NCBI RefSeq assembly: GCF_019351405.1
Contig: NZ_JAHWZX010000013.1
Span: 27,594 to 91,593 of the forward strand
Source: Stakelama flava
GTDB lineage: Bacteria; Pseudomonadota; Alphaproteobacteria; Sphingomonadales; Sphingomonadaceae
DNA length: 64,000 nucleotides
Direction: 5' to 3'
Shown: positions 56,554 to 64,000 of the stretch, piece after piece
Numbering within the stretch: position 1 is the stretch's first letter
Layout of the letters: each line of letters begins with the position of its first letter
Position numbers and translations under genes: made by a program
Notes under the pieces: generated by a model
The model's database searches: none
Seen by the model: the letters and a program-made list of their open reading frames with translations, nothing else
Told to the model about the DNA's origin: nothing

Positions 56554-57036
56554 ATGAGCGACGATGCCTCTTCAAGCCTGTCGCGGCTGAGCATGAGCCT
56601 GCCGACGGAGCTGTTTCGCCAGCTTGACGTGATGGTGCAGGAACGCGGGCTCCCTTCGCGTTCACAGCTCATCGCGGAGCTGATCCGCCATGCACTGGCC
56701 GAGCACGGTGAACTGGCGCATCCGGACGAACTGCTCGCGGGCACGATCACGCTGGTCTATCGCACCGGTGGCGGTCGTGTCCGCGAACAGCTTGTTCAAA
56801 CGCAGCACGAATATCTCAAGGAAGTGATCTCCGCGCAGCACGTCTTCCTTGAAGAGGAGCAGTCGCTCGAAGTGCTGCTGGTTCAGGGTCCCGCGATCCG
56901 TCTGCGCGCGATGTGTGATGCGTTGCGCGCCATTCGCGGGGTGCGGCAGCTTCGTTTGTTCACCACCACCGCACTGCTGCCGCCGTTGCACGAGCAGGTC
57001 AGTTTCCGTGCGACCGCGCAAAGGGATTTTGCCTGA
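56554..57036 (+). CDS. NikR-like ribbon-helix-helix regulator lacking two nickel ligands
   Basis: A 160-residue protein. Residues about 10-52 form the ribbon-helix-helix DNA-binding part (RLSMSLPTELFRQLDVMVQERGLPSRSQLIAELIRHALAE). Residues about 60-145 form the ACT-like sensor domain of NikR. A gapless alignment to E. coli NikR over the ligand region gives H76 as His85, H87 as His96, H89 as Phe98 and C95 as Ser104. Two of four square-planar nickel ligands are therefore gone. The gene lies inside the operon, its stop overlaps the next start (TGATG), and its own promoter carries a perfect inverted repeat. It probably senses a non-nickel ligand linked to the pathway, which is inference. Confidence 0.85.
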   Translation: MSDDASSSLSRLSMSLPTELFRQLDVMVQERGLPSRSQLIAELIRHALAEHGELAHPDELLAGTITLVYRTGGGRVREQLVQTQHEYLKEVISAQHVFLEEEQSLEVLLVQGPAIRLRAMCDALRAIRGVRQLRLFTTTALLPPLHEQVSFRATAQRDFA

Positions 57037-57854
57037 TGAGCGACCTGAAAAACCCCCTCGCCGCGCGCGAACACGCCCGCGCGATGGAAGGCCAGCGTGC
57101 AGAGGCCATGCCGATTCTGCCGCCGCACGCCGACGATCTGCCCGACAATGTTTCGCCTGATGACCTGTTATGGGAGGAAACGGTGGCGCCGGGAGGATAT
57201 GCCAGTCGGCGATTGCTGCGCGGCAGCCGGGTCAGGCTGATCGACCTGCAAGGTGACGCCTGCGCCTCGATCCAGATTTTCAATGCCGAAATGCCGACCG
57301 AACGGCTGAACGTCGCCGACACGGTGAAGGTGCAATGGAACGCCTATCTCGGCGCGGGCCAGCTGCTGCTGTCCGACATGGGCCGCCCGCTGATGAGCAT
57401 CCTTGCCGATGATGCGGGCACGCACGACACTATTTGCGGCGCTTCGAACGCGGTGTCGAGCAAGCGCAATTATGGCGAAGGCAGCAATCCGGGCAGTCAT
57501 CCCAATGCGCGCGACCGTCTGTTGCTTGGCGCCGGCAAGTACGGGCTTGGCCGACGCGACGTTCATCCCAGCATTACCTTCTTCAAGGGCGCCCGGATCG
57601 AGGATGATGGTGAAATAACGCCCCAACTCGGCCCCTTCGACGCCGGTCGTCAGGTGATCCTGCGTGCCGAGATGAACGTGATTTTCGTGGTCGCAAACTG
57701 CCCGCACATGCTCGACCGCAGGCCGTGGGCCGTGACGCCGCTTCGCCTGACCGCCTGGCGCGGCGCGGTGACGCCGGAAGATGATCCGATCCGCAATGCC
57801 ACGCCGGAGGGCAAACGCGCCTTCCTGAATGTCGAAGATTATTACCGCCGTTAG
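57036..57854 (+). CDS. DUF1989 protein, urea-amidolyase-associated type 1 (carboxyguanidine deiminase subunit)
   Basis: A 272-residue DUF1989 protein. Motifs include GGYASRRLLRGSRVRLIDLQGDACASIQIFNA, DTVKVQWNAYLGAGQLLLSDMGRPLMSI, THDTICGAS and a C-terminal NCPHMLDRRPW. The conserved cysteines and histidines resemble a zinc site. Two DUF1989 proteins next to a biotin carboxylase have been shown in other bacteria to form carboxyguanidine deiminase (CgdAB), converting carboxyguanidine to allophanate and ammonia. Its start overlaps the regulator stop, and the second DUF1989 gene follows after ten bases. Confidence 0.85.
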   Translation: MSDLKNPLAAREHARAMEGQRAEAMPILPPHADDLPDNVSPDDLLWEETVAPGGYASRRLLRGSRVRLIDLQGDACASIQIFNAEMPTERLNVADTVKVQWNAYLGAGQLLLSDMGRPLMSILADDAGTHDTICGASNAVSSKRNYGEGSNPGSHPNARDRLLLGAGKYGLGRRDVHPSITFFKGARIEDDGEITPQLGPFDAGRQVILRAEMNVIFVVANCPHMLDRRPWAVTPLRLTAWRGAVTPEDDPIRNATPEGKRAFLNVEDYYRR

Positions 57855-57864
57855 GAGCCGATCC

Positions 57865-58494
57865 ATGGCCGATACGTATCTCGATGGCCTCGGGCCTGTC
57901 GTTTATGACGAAGTAGTGCCGGCCCGCGCACCCTGGTTGCATGATGTGCGCGCGGGCGAAACGCTGCGCATCGTCGATCTGGACGGCAATCAGGCCGTAG
58001 ACCTTCTGATCTATTTGACCGCTGACGACACAGAACGCTACAGCGCGCAGGATACGGTTGCCGCCCAGGGCAACATCTTTTTGCGCACCGGTACCAAATT
58101 GCTTTCGAACGAAGGCCGGGTGATGATGACCATCACCGACAGCGCGGTCGAATATCATGACACGCTGGGTGGTGCCTGTTCGTGCGAATCGAACACCTTA
58201 CGCTATGGCCACCACACCAAGGCGCTTCACGCCTGCGTCGAAAACTTCCTGCACGCCAATCTGCGCGCGGGCAGGACAAAGCGCGACATCGTTTCCAACA
58301 TCAATTTCTTCATGAACGTCCCGGTGGAAGCCGACGGCGCGCTGGGGATTGTCGACGGCATCTCCGCCCCCGGCCTGACCGTTGACCTGAAGGCAGAAAT
58401 GGACGTGACGGTGCTCGTTTCCAATTGCCCACAGATCAATAATCCGTGCAACGGGTTCAATCCAACACCGGTGCGGATGATCGTCAGCGCATGA
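57865..58494 (+). CDS. DUF1989 protein, urea-amidolyase-associated type 2 (carboxyguanidine deiminase subunit)
   Basis: A 209-residue paralogue of the previous protein. It shows VPARAPWLHDVRAGETLRIVDLDGNQAVDLLIY, RYSAQDTVAAQGNIFLRTGTKLLSNEGRVMMTI, HDTLGGACSCESN with three closely spaced cysteines/histidines, and NCPQINNPCNGFNPTPVR. The start at 57865 has TAGGAG upstream and removes 12 codons that would overlap the previous gene. It overlaps the carboxylase start (ATGA). Together with the first DUF1989 protein it is the probable heteromeric deiminase. Confidence 0.85.
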   Translation: MADTYLDGLGPVVYDEVVPARAPWLHDVRAGETLRIVDLDGNQAVDLLIYLTADDTERYSAQDTVAAQGNIFLRTGTKLLSNEGRVMMTITDSAVEYHDTLGGACSCESNTLRYGHHTKALHACVENFLHANLRAGRTKRDIVSNINFFMNVPVEADGALGIVDGISAPGLTVDLKAEMDVTVLVSNCPQINNPCNGFNPTPVRMIVSA

Positions 58495-61400
58495 ATTTCG
58501 ACACCGTTCTGATTGCCAATCGTGGGGCAATCGCGTGTAGAATCATCCGAACCTTGCGACGAATGGGATTGCGTTCGGTCGCGATCTATTCCGATGCCGA
58601 TGCCGGATCGCTTCACGTTGCAGAAGCCGATCAGGCGATACGCATCGGGCCGCCGCCGCCGGGCGAAAGCTATCTTCGCGGCGACGCCATATTGCAGGCA
58701 GCGCGCGAGGCGGGCGCGGGCGCGATCCATCCCGGCTATGGTTTTTTGGCCGAAAATGCCGATTTCGCCGAAGCATGCGAGCGATCGGGGATCGCGTTTA
58801 TCGGACCCAAGCCCGAACAGATCCGCGCATTCGGACTGAAGCACAGCGCACGCACGCTGGCGATCGATCATGGCGTTCCGCTCGCGCCCGGCACCGGGCT
58901 GCTGACCGACGCGGCAGCCGCGGCCGAAGCCGCCGATGCGATCGGCTATCCGGTAATTCTTAAGGCGACGGCGGGCGGCGGCGGAATCGGAATGCGCGTG
59001 TGCCACGATCACGACGCGGTGCGTGATGCCTTCGCCAGCGTGGCGCGCCTCGGCGCCGGCAGTTTCGGCGATGCCGGGGTCTTCCTCGAACGCTATGTCG
59101 AGCAGGCGCGCCATGTCGAGGTGCAGATTTTCGGTGATGGCAAGGGCCGCGTCCTAGCGCTGGGCGATCGCGATTGTTCGCTTCAGCGACGCAATCAGAA
59201 GGTGGTCGAAGAAGCACCCGCCCCCGGCCTTTCGGATACGGTGCGCGCCGCGCTGCATGCCGCCGCAATACGGCTGGGCAAGGCGGTCGATTACCGGTCG
59301 GCCGGTACGGTTGAATTTCTGTACGATGCGCAGCGCCAGGATTTCTTTTTCCTTGAAATGAACACCCGGCTTCAGGTCGAACATGGCGTTACCGAGGAAG
59401 TAACCGGAATCGATCTGGTCGAATGGATGATCCGTGGGGCGGACCGCGACTTTTCGTTCATGGACGACGGCGGACCAAGCGTGCGCGGCGCATCGATGCA
59501 AGTCAGGCTCTATGCCGAAGACCCCGCTTTGGATTTCCGCCCCACCTCAGGCCCGCTGACCGAGGTGGTTTTCCCCGAATGGGCACGCGTCGAAAGCTGG
59601 GTAGCGAACGGGAGCGAGGTCAGCAGCTATTACGACCCGATGCTTGCCAAGCTAATCGTGCGCGGACCGGATCGCGCCGCCGCGCTTGACGCAATTGCCG
59701 CCGCGCTTGACGAAACACACATTGCGGGCATTGAAACCAATGTGCGCTGGTTGCGCGACGTGGTTCGCCTGCCCCGCTTCGTTGCGGGGGAGATGTCGAC
59801 CGGCACGCTGGCCGAGGTCCATCACCAGCCGAAAACGATCCGGGTGCGTTCGGGCGGCACTGCCACCAGTGTTCAGGACTATCCGGGGCGACAGGGATAT
59901 TGGGCAATCGGCGTGCCGCCGTCAGGGCCGATGGATTCGCTTTCCTTTCGATTGGGCAACCGGCTGCTGGGCAATGATGCGGGCGCGGCCGGGCTTGAAA
60001 TGACCGCGACCGGTCCGACGCTGGATTTTGACGTGCCGACGCGCATCTGCCTGACCGGCGCGGATTTCGGAGCGACGCTGGATGACACGCCGGTAGCGCG
60101 CAATGAGGTAGTTGAGGTCGCCGCCGGCCAGACCCTCAGCCTGGGGCGGACGAAGGGCGGCGCGCGGGCCTATCTGCTGATCGCCGGCGGAATCGACGTT
60201 CCGCGCTATCTGGGTAGCCGGAGCACCTTCGATCTTGGCGAATTCGGCGGCCATGCCGCGCGCCGCCTGCTCGCCGGCGACACACTTCACCTCGCCGGGG
60301 AGCCGACCCAAGCCCCTGTTGCGATCGCAGAACCTGCCGACCCCGGTTCGGACTGGACGCTGCGGGTTTTGTACGGTCCGCACGGCGCACCTGATTTTTT
60401 CACTGACGACGACATCGCCACCTTCGCAAAGGCCGAATGGTCGGTGCATTACAATTCCAATCGAACCGGCGTGCGGCTTACCGGTCCGAAGCCCGAATGG
60501 GCGCGCCAGGATGGCGGAGAGGCGGGGCTCCACCCGTCCAATATCCACGACAACCCCTATGCGGTGGGTGCGATCGATTTTACCGGCGACATGCCCATCA
60601 TCCTCGGCCCGGACGGGCCATCGCTGGGCGGCTTTGTATGTCCGTTCGTGGTCATCGCCGCCGACCAATGGAAGATTGGCCAGCTATCCGCAGGCGACCG
60701 GGTGCGCTTTCACCCGGTTGACGATGCGAGGGCCGCTGCCGCCTGGGATCGCCAGAATGCATGGCTTTCGGGCGAGGCCTCGTCCCCCGAGGAACCGGTG
60801 CGCCCCGCCAGTATCGCCGACCTGTCCCCTGTCCTGGCCGAACTGCCCGAAACCACGGGGCGACCGCGGATCACCTATCGCCGACAGGGCGACCGCAACA
60901 TTCTGGTCGAATACGGGCCGATCATCCTCGATCTGGAGCTTCGCATCCGCGTCCATGCGCTGATGACCGAAGTGGAGCGGCTGGCGCTGCCCGGCGTGAT
61001 CGACATCGTTCCGGGCATCCGTTCGCTTCAGATCCATTTCGACGGCGAACAGCTGACCCAGTCCGCGCTGCTCGACATTCTGATCGCGGCGGAGGAGCGG
61101 CTTGGCGCGCTGGAGGACTTCACCGTTCCCTCGCGCGTGGTGCATCTTCCGTTAAGCTGGAAAGACCCGGCGATTTACGAAACCATCGCCAAATACGAAG
61201 ATGCGGTGCGCGACGATGCGCCCTGGTGCCCGGACAATATTGAATTTATCCGCCGCATCAACGGCCTTTCCGATATCGATGCGGTTCGAAAGATCGTATT
61301 CGACGCCACCTATCTGGTGATGGGGCTGGGCGACGTTTATCTGGGCGCGCCGGTCGCGACCCCCGTCGATCCGCGCCACCGGCTGGTTACCACCAAATAC

Positions 61401-62096
61401 AACCCCGCCCGCACCTGGACGCCGCCCAATGTGGTCGGCATCGGCGGCGCCTATATGTGCATCTATGGGATGGAGGGACCGGGCGGATATCAGTTGTTCG
61501 GTCGCACCATTCAGGTGTGGAACACCCACCGCCAGACAGATGCATTTACCGATGGCAAACCATGGCTGCTGCGCTTCTTCGATCAGATACGATTCCATCC
61601 GGTGAGCCATGAGGAATTGACCGAATGGCGACGTGACTTCCCGCTGGGGCGCCGCTCGATCAAGATCGAGGAAACCGAATTCCGGCTGGCCGATTATCGC
61701 GCCTTTCTGGCCGAACATGCCGCCTCCATCGACGCGTTTCAGACCGATCGTCAGGCGGCGTTCGATGCCGAGCGCGCCGAATGGGAGCGCCGGGGCGAAT
61801 TCGATCGCGTAAAGGCGCTGACCGAAACCGACAAGGGCGATGCGCAAACCACCGAGATCGCCCTGCCCGACGGGGCGGAACTGGTCGAAGCGCCGTTCGG
61901 CGGCAATGTATGGAAATTGCTGGTCGAACCGGGCGAAACGGTCGAGGCCGATACCGGCCTTGCCATTGTCGAGGCGATGAAAATGGAATTTCCCGTCACC
62001 GCACCGTGTGCCGGAACAGTCGAAGCCGTGTATGTCGATGAACGTCAGGCGATCAGCCCCGGCGCGCCGATGTTCGCGTTTCGCAAACAATCATGA
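58491..62096 (+). CDS. Biotin-dependent urea/guanidine carboxylase
   Basis: A 1201-residue multidomain enzyme. The biotin carboxylase part (about 1-450) includes IANRGAIACRIIRTL, HPGYGFLAENADFAEAC, KATAGGGGIGMRV, and ERYVEQARHVEVQIFGDGKG. An AHS2/CT-C region (about 465-770: TSVQDYPGRQGYWAIGVPPSGPMD) and AHS1/CT-D region (about 850-1040: ITYRRQGDRNILVEYG, then DATYLVMGLGDVYLGAP) form the carboxyltransferase. The biotinyl Lys is K1164 in EAMKMEF. It carboxylates urea or guanidine with bicarbonate and ATP. With two DUF1989 genes beside it, guanidine is the likelier substrate. I could not place the Asp/Asn residue said to discriminate the two. Confidence 0.92.
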   Translation: MNFDTVLIANRGAIACRIIRTLRRMGLRSVAIYSDADAGSLHVAEADQAIRIGPPPPGESYLRGDAILQAAREAGAGAIHPGYGFLAENADFAEACERSGIAFIGPKPEQIRAFGLKHSARTLAIDHGVPLAPGTGLLTDAAAAAEAADAIGYPVILKATAGGGGIGMRVCHDHDAVRDAFASVARLGAGSFGDAGVFLERYVEQARHVEVQIFGDGKGRVLALGDRDCSLQRRNQKVVEEAPAPGLSDTVRAALHAAAIRLGKAVDYRSAGTVEFLYDAQRQDFFFLEMNTRLQVEHGVTEEVTGIDLVEWMIRGADRDFSFMDDGGPSVRGASMQVRLYAEDPALDFRPTSGPLTEVVFPEWARVESWVANGSEVSSYYDPMLAKLIVRGPDRAAALDAIAAALDETHIAGIETNVRWLRDVVRLPRFVAGEMSTGTLAEVHHQPKTIRVRSGGTATSVQDYPGRQGYWAIGVPPSGPMDSLSFRLGNRLLGNDAGAAGLEMTATGPTLDFDVPTRICLTGADFGATLDDTPVARNEVVEVAAGQTLSLGRTKGGARAYLLIAGGIDVPRYLGSRSTFDLGEFGGHAARRLLAGDTLHLAGEPTQAPVAIAEPADPGSDWTLRVLYGPHGAPDFFTDDDIATFAKAEWSVHYNSNRTGVRLTGPKPEWARQDGGEAGLHPSNIHDNPYAVGAIDFTGDMPIILGPDGPSLGGFVCPFVVIAADQWKIGQLSAGDRVRFHPVDDARAAAAWDRQNAWLSGEASSPEEPVRPASIADLSPVLAELPETTGRPRITYRRQGDRNILVEYGPIILDLELRIRVHALMTEVERLALPGVIDIVPGIRSLQIHFDGEQLTQSALLDILIAAEERLGALEDFTVPSRVVHLPLSWKDPAIYETIAKYEDAVRDDAPWCPDNIEFIRRINGLSDIDAVRKIVFDATYLVMGLGDVYLGAPVATPVDPRHRLVTTKYNPARTWTPPNVVGIGGAYMCIYGMEGPGGYQLFGRTIQVWNTHRQTDAFTDGKPWLLRFFDQIRFHPVSHEELTEWRRDFPLGRRSIKIEETEFRLADYRAFLAEHAASIDAFQTDRQAAFDAERAEWERRGEFDRVKALTETDKGDAQTTEIALPDGAELVEAPFGGNVWKLLVEPGETVEADTGLAIVEAMKMEFPVTAPCAGTVEAVYVDERQAISPGAPMFAFRKQS

Positions 62097-63868
62097 TCGA
62101 CCTGTCCCGCCTTGATGCCGTGGCGATTGCCGATGCGGTGCGCAGCGGCCGGAGCAGCGCCGTGCAAATCATCGATGATGTGCTGCACCGGCTCGACCGC
62201 TACGACCATATTCAGCCGCAGGCGTGGATTTCGCGCTTTTCTCCCGCTGACCTGTGCGACGCCGCCGCGGCGGTCGATGCGCGAATAGCGGCGGGCGAGG
62301 CGCTTCCGCTCGCAGGCGTCCCCTTCGCGGTCAAGGACAATATCGACGTCGCCGGACTGGAAACCACTGCCGGTTGCCCCAGCTATGGCTATGCGCCCGA
62401 ACGCGACGCAACCGTGGTCGCTCGGTTGCGGGCTGCCGGTGCGATCTGCATCGGAAAGACCAATTTGGATCAGTTCGCCACCGGGCTGAACGGCACGAGG
62501 TCCCCCTATGGTGCACCGCGCAACGCGTATAATCTGGACTATGTAAGCGGGGGGTCCAGTTCGGGATCGGCGGTGGTGGTCGCGGCGGGCCTGACGGCCT
62601 TCGCGCTCGGCACCGATACCGCCGGTTCGGGACGCGTGCCCGCCGCGTTCAACCATCTGATCGGGTTCAAACCAACGCGTGGCCGGTGGAGCAGCACCGG
62701 GCTTGTCCCGGCGTGCCGAACGCTCGATTGCATTACCGTGTTTGCCTCGACCATCGCGGATACGGCGCTGGTCGACCGTTGCGTCGCCGGGTTCGATGCC
62801 GGGGACCCATTCTCGCTGTCGGTGCCGGACGTGGCGCGTGGCGCGAAACGGATCGGCGTTCCCCTGCCTGATCAACGCGTCTGGTTCGGCGACCTTGAAT
62901 CGCAACGGCTGTATGAAAAGGCGCTCGACAGGCTTGGCGCGACGGGCGCTTCGATTACCGAATTCGACGCATCCCCGTTAAGCGAGGCGGCGCAGCTTCT
63001 GTATGGCGGCCCATGGGTGGCCGAACGCACCGCCGCACTTGGCGACGTGCTGGCGCGCGACCCGACCGATTTCGATCCCGTGGTTCGCGATATCGTGGCG
63101 AAGGGAACCGATATCAGTGCGGTGGAGCTGTTCGAGGGGATGTACCGGCTTGCCGAGCTGCGGCGCGTGGCGGACGGTTTGTGGGAGCGGTTCGACCTGT
63201 TCGCCTTTCCCACCACAGGCTGCACCTATCGCGTGAAGGAAATGCGCGCCGAACCAGTGACGCTCAACAGCAATCTGGGTGCATACACCAATTTCGTGAA
63301 CCTGCTCGATATGGCCGCGATAGCGTTGCCGGCGGGTGCCCGCCCCAACGGCACCGGTTTCGGCATAACGCTGATCGGTCCGCCAGGAACCGACCGCGCG
63401 CTTCAGGATGCGGCCGCTGCCTATCTGACCTCGGCGGCCCTCGCCGACCCGCCGCCACTCGATATGGAGGATCATATGGACACCGTTAAACTCGCCGTCG
63501 TGGGCGCGCATCTCAAAGACATGCCGCTCCACTGGCAACTGAAGTCGCGCGACGCGGCCTTTGTCGAAGCCACGACGACCGCACCGAATTACCGGCTTTA
63601 CGCGCTGGCGAACAGCACCCCGCCCAAGCCCGCGCTGGTGCATGCCGAGGAAGGTGCTGCGATTCCCGTCGAAGTATACGAACTGGGGATGGAGGCGTTC
63701 GGCAGCTTCGTTGCGGAGGTTCCACCGCCGTTGGCAATTGGCACGGTAACCCTGGGCGACGGCAGCGTGGTGAAAGGCTTCGTTTCCGAACCGCGCGCGA
63801 CCATCGGGGCAACGGACATTACCGACCTTGGCGGGTGGCGCGCCTTTATCGCGAGCAAAACCGACTGA
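62093..63868 (+). CDS. atzF: Allophanate hydrolase
   Basis: A 591-residue amidase-signature enzyme. The catalytic triad is Lys81 in FAVKDNIDV, Ser155 in SGGSSSGSA and Ser179 in TDTAGSGR, spaced as in AtzF of Pseudomonas. The C-terminal domain (about 460-590: KLAVVGAHLKDMPLHWQL, YELGMEAFGSFVAEVPPPLAIGTV) matches the second AtzF domain, which decarboxylates the first product. It turns allophanate into two ammonia and CO2. The start overlaps the carboxylase stop (ATGA). It is the last gene of the operon. Confidence 0.93.
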   Translation: MIDLSRLDAVAIADAVRSGRSSAVQIIDDVLHRLDRYDHIQPQAWISRFSPADLCDAAAAVDARIAAGEALPLAGVPFAVKDNIDVAGLETTAGCPSYGYAPERDATVVARLRAAGAICIGKTNLDQFATGLNGTRSPYGAPRNAYNLDYVSGGSSSGSAVVVAAGLTAFALGTDTAGSGRVPAAFNHLIGFKPTRGRWSSTGLVPACRTLDCITVFASTIADTALVDRCVAGFDAGDPFSLSVPDVARGAKRIGVPLPDQRVWFGDLESQRLYEKALDRLGATGASITEFDASPLSEAAQLLYGGPWVAERTAALGDVLARDPTDFDPVVRDIVAKGTDISAVELFEGMYRLAELRRVADGLWERFDLFAFPTTGCTYRVKEMRAEPVTLNSNLGAYTNFVNLLDMAAIALPAGARPNGTGFGITLIGPPGTDRALQDAAAAYLTSAALADPPPLDMEDHMDTVKLAVVGAHLKDMPLHWQLKSRDAAFVEATTTAPNYRLYALANSTPPKPALVHAEEGAAIPVEVYELGMEAFGSFVAEVPPPLAIGTVTLGDGSVVKGFVSEPRATIGATDITDLGGWRAFIASKTD

Positions 63869-63915
63869 GAGCTTAGGCGGCGTGGACAAATTCCGGCGCG
63901 AACGGTGAGTGAGCA

Positions 63916-63999
63916 TCAAAAGCCCCGGATCGTGCCGCCGCCCACGACGCTTAGAATTATATAGAGGAAGAGAAGCAGTAGTCCCGCGTAGAGGCTGCC
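63916..63999 (-). CDS. C-terminal end of an unidentified membrane protein (partial)
   Basis: The minus strand at the window edge has 27 open codons ending at a stop at 63916-63918. They encode a hydrophobic helix (SLYAGLLLLFLYIILSVVGG) and a short basic tail. It looks like the last transmembrane segment of a protein whose gene lies mainly outside the window. Too short to assign. Confidence 0.3.
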   Translation of the reverse strand, partial: GSLYAGLLLLFLYIILSVVGGGTIRGF

Positions 64000-64000
64000 C

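Noticed and set aside
56554..57036. Calling this gene a true nickel regulator nikR
   Set aside because: Two ligand positions are Phe and Ser, and no nickel transporter gene lies nearby, so the name would mislead.
63869..63915. Terminator after the allophanate hydrolase gene
   Set aside because: I could not find a stable stem with a T-run in the short stretch before the next gene end.

Overview
The window looks like chromosomal DNA of a high-GC alphaproteobacterium, most likely a member of the Sphingomonadaceae. The signs are several large TonB-dependent receptors, a FecI/FecR-type surface-signalling locus, many secreted glycan-active enzymes, and tight operons with ATGA or TGATG overlaps. 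The assignment rests on gene content and codon style only. I saw no rRNA, tRNA or CRISPR array.

Layout. (1) 1-12.6 kb is a plant-polysaccharide locus centred on L-rhamnose and pectin side chains: an SDR, a sugar lactonase and a RhaT symporter, a GH42 beta-galactosidase, an SGNH esterase, a GH43/GH32-like lipoprotein, a FadR-type regulator and a TonB receptor. Between 2.5 and 4.3 kb lies a gene graveyard with remnants of a GH78 rhamnosidase, an IS630 transposase, an MFS transporter and a DUF1680/GH127 enzyme. (2) 12.9-22.4 kb holds an IS701-like remnant, a two-gene secreted unit ending in an LprI-like domain, and an unusual set: a FecR-domain protein with about 180 residues of Gly-Asn repeat, co-directional with a CHASE2-EAL phosphodiesterase and divergent from a TpsB (ShlB/FhaC) transporter. 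(3) 22.6-31.2 kb is a second glycan locus (sulfatase, YVTN propeller, GH172/DUF2961, STN-type TonB receptor) under a FecR/ECF-sigma pair. The sigma gene and the receptor gene carry the same promoter-like element with identical spacing. (4) 31.3-35.8 kb encodes a three-subunit molybdenum aldehyde/xanthine oxidoreductase (PaoABC type) and a divergent TetR regulator with a palindromic operator candidate. (5) 35.9-39.5 kb has an exported gamma-glutamyltransferase-like enzyme and an S10 carboxypeptidase. (6) 39.6-46.1 kb is a MarR-regulated EmrA-EmrB-NodT efflux operon followed by an MscS channel. (7) 46.1-50.0 kb has an MFS transporter, a LysR regulator and a secreted lipase-like hydrolase.

(8) 50.2-63.9 kb is a nitrogen-compound locus: a cysteine hydrolase and a TonB receptor, then one long operon encoding a TauABC-type ABC transporter, a NikR-like ribbon-helix-helix regulator, two DUF1989 proteins, a biotin-dependent urea/guanidine carboxylase and allophanate hydrolase. 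The paired DUF1989 genes argue for guanidine rather than urea breakdown: guanidine to carboxyguanidine to allophanate to ammonia and CO2. The regulator lacks two of the four NikR nickel ligands. The element ATTATTAC-N14-GTAATA lies both in front of the transporter operon and in front of the regulator gene. This circuit, an apparently nickel-independent NikR homologue with a matched pair of operators and no riboswitch found, is my best candidate for an undescribed system here. The FecR-(GN)n/TpsB/CHASE2-EAL group is second.
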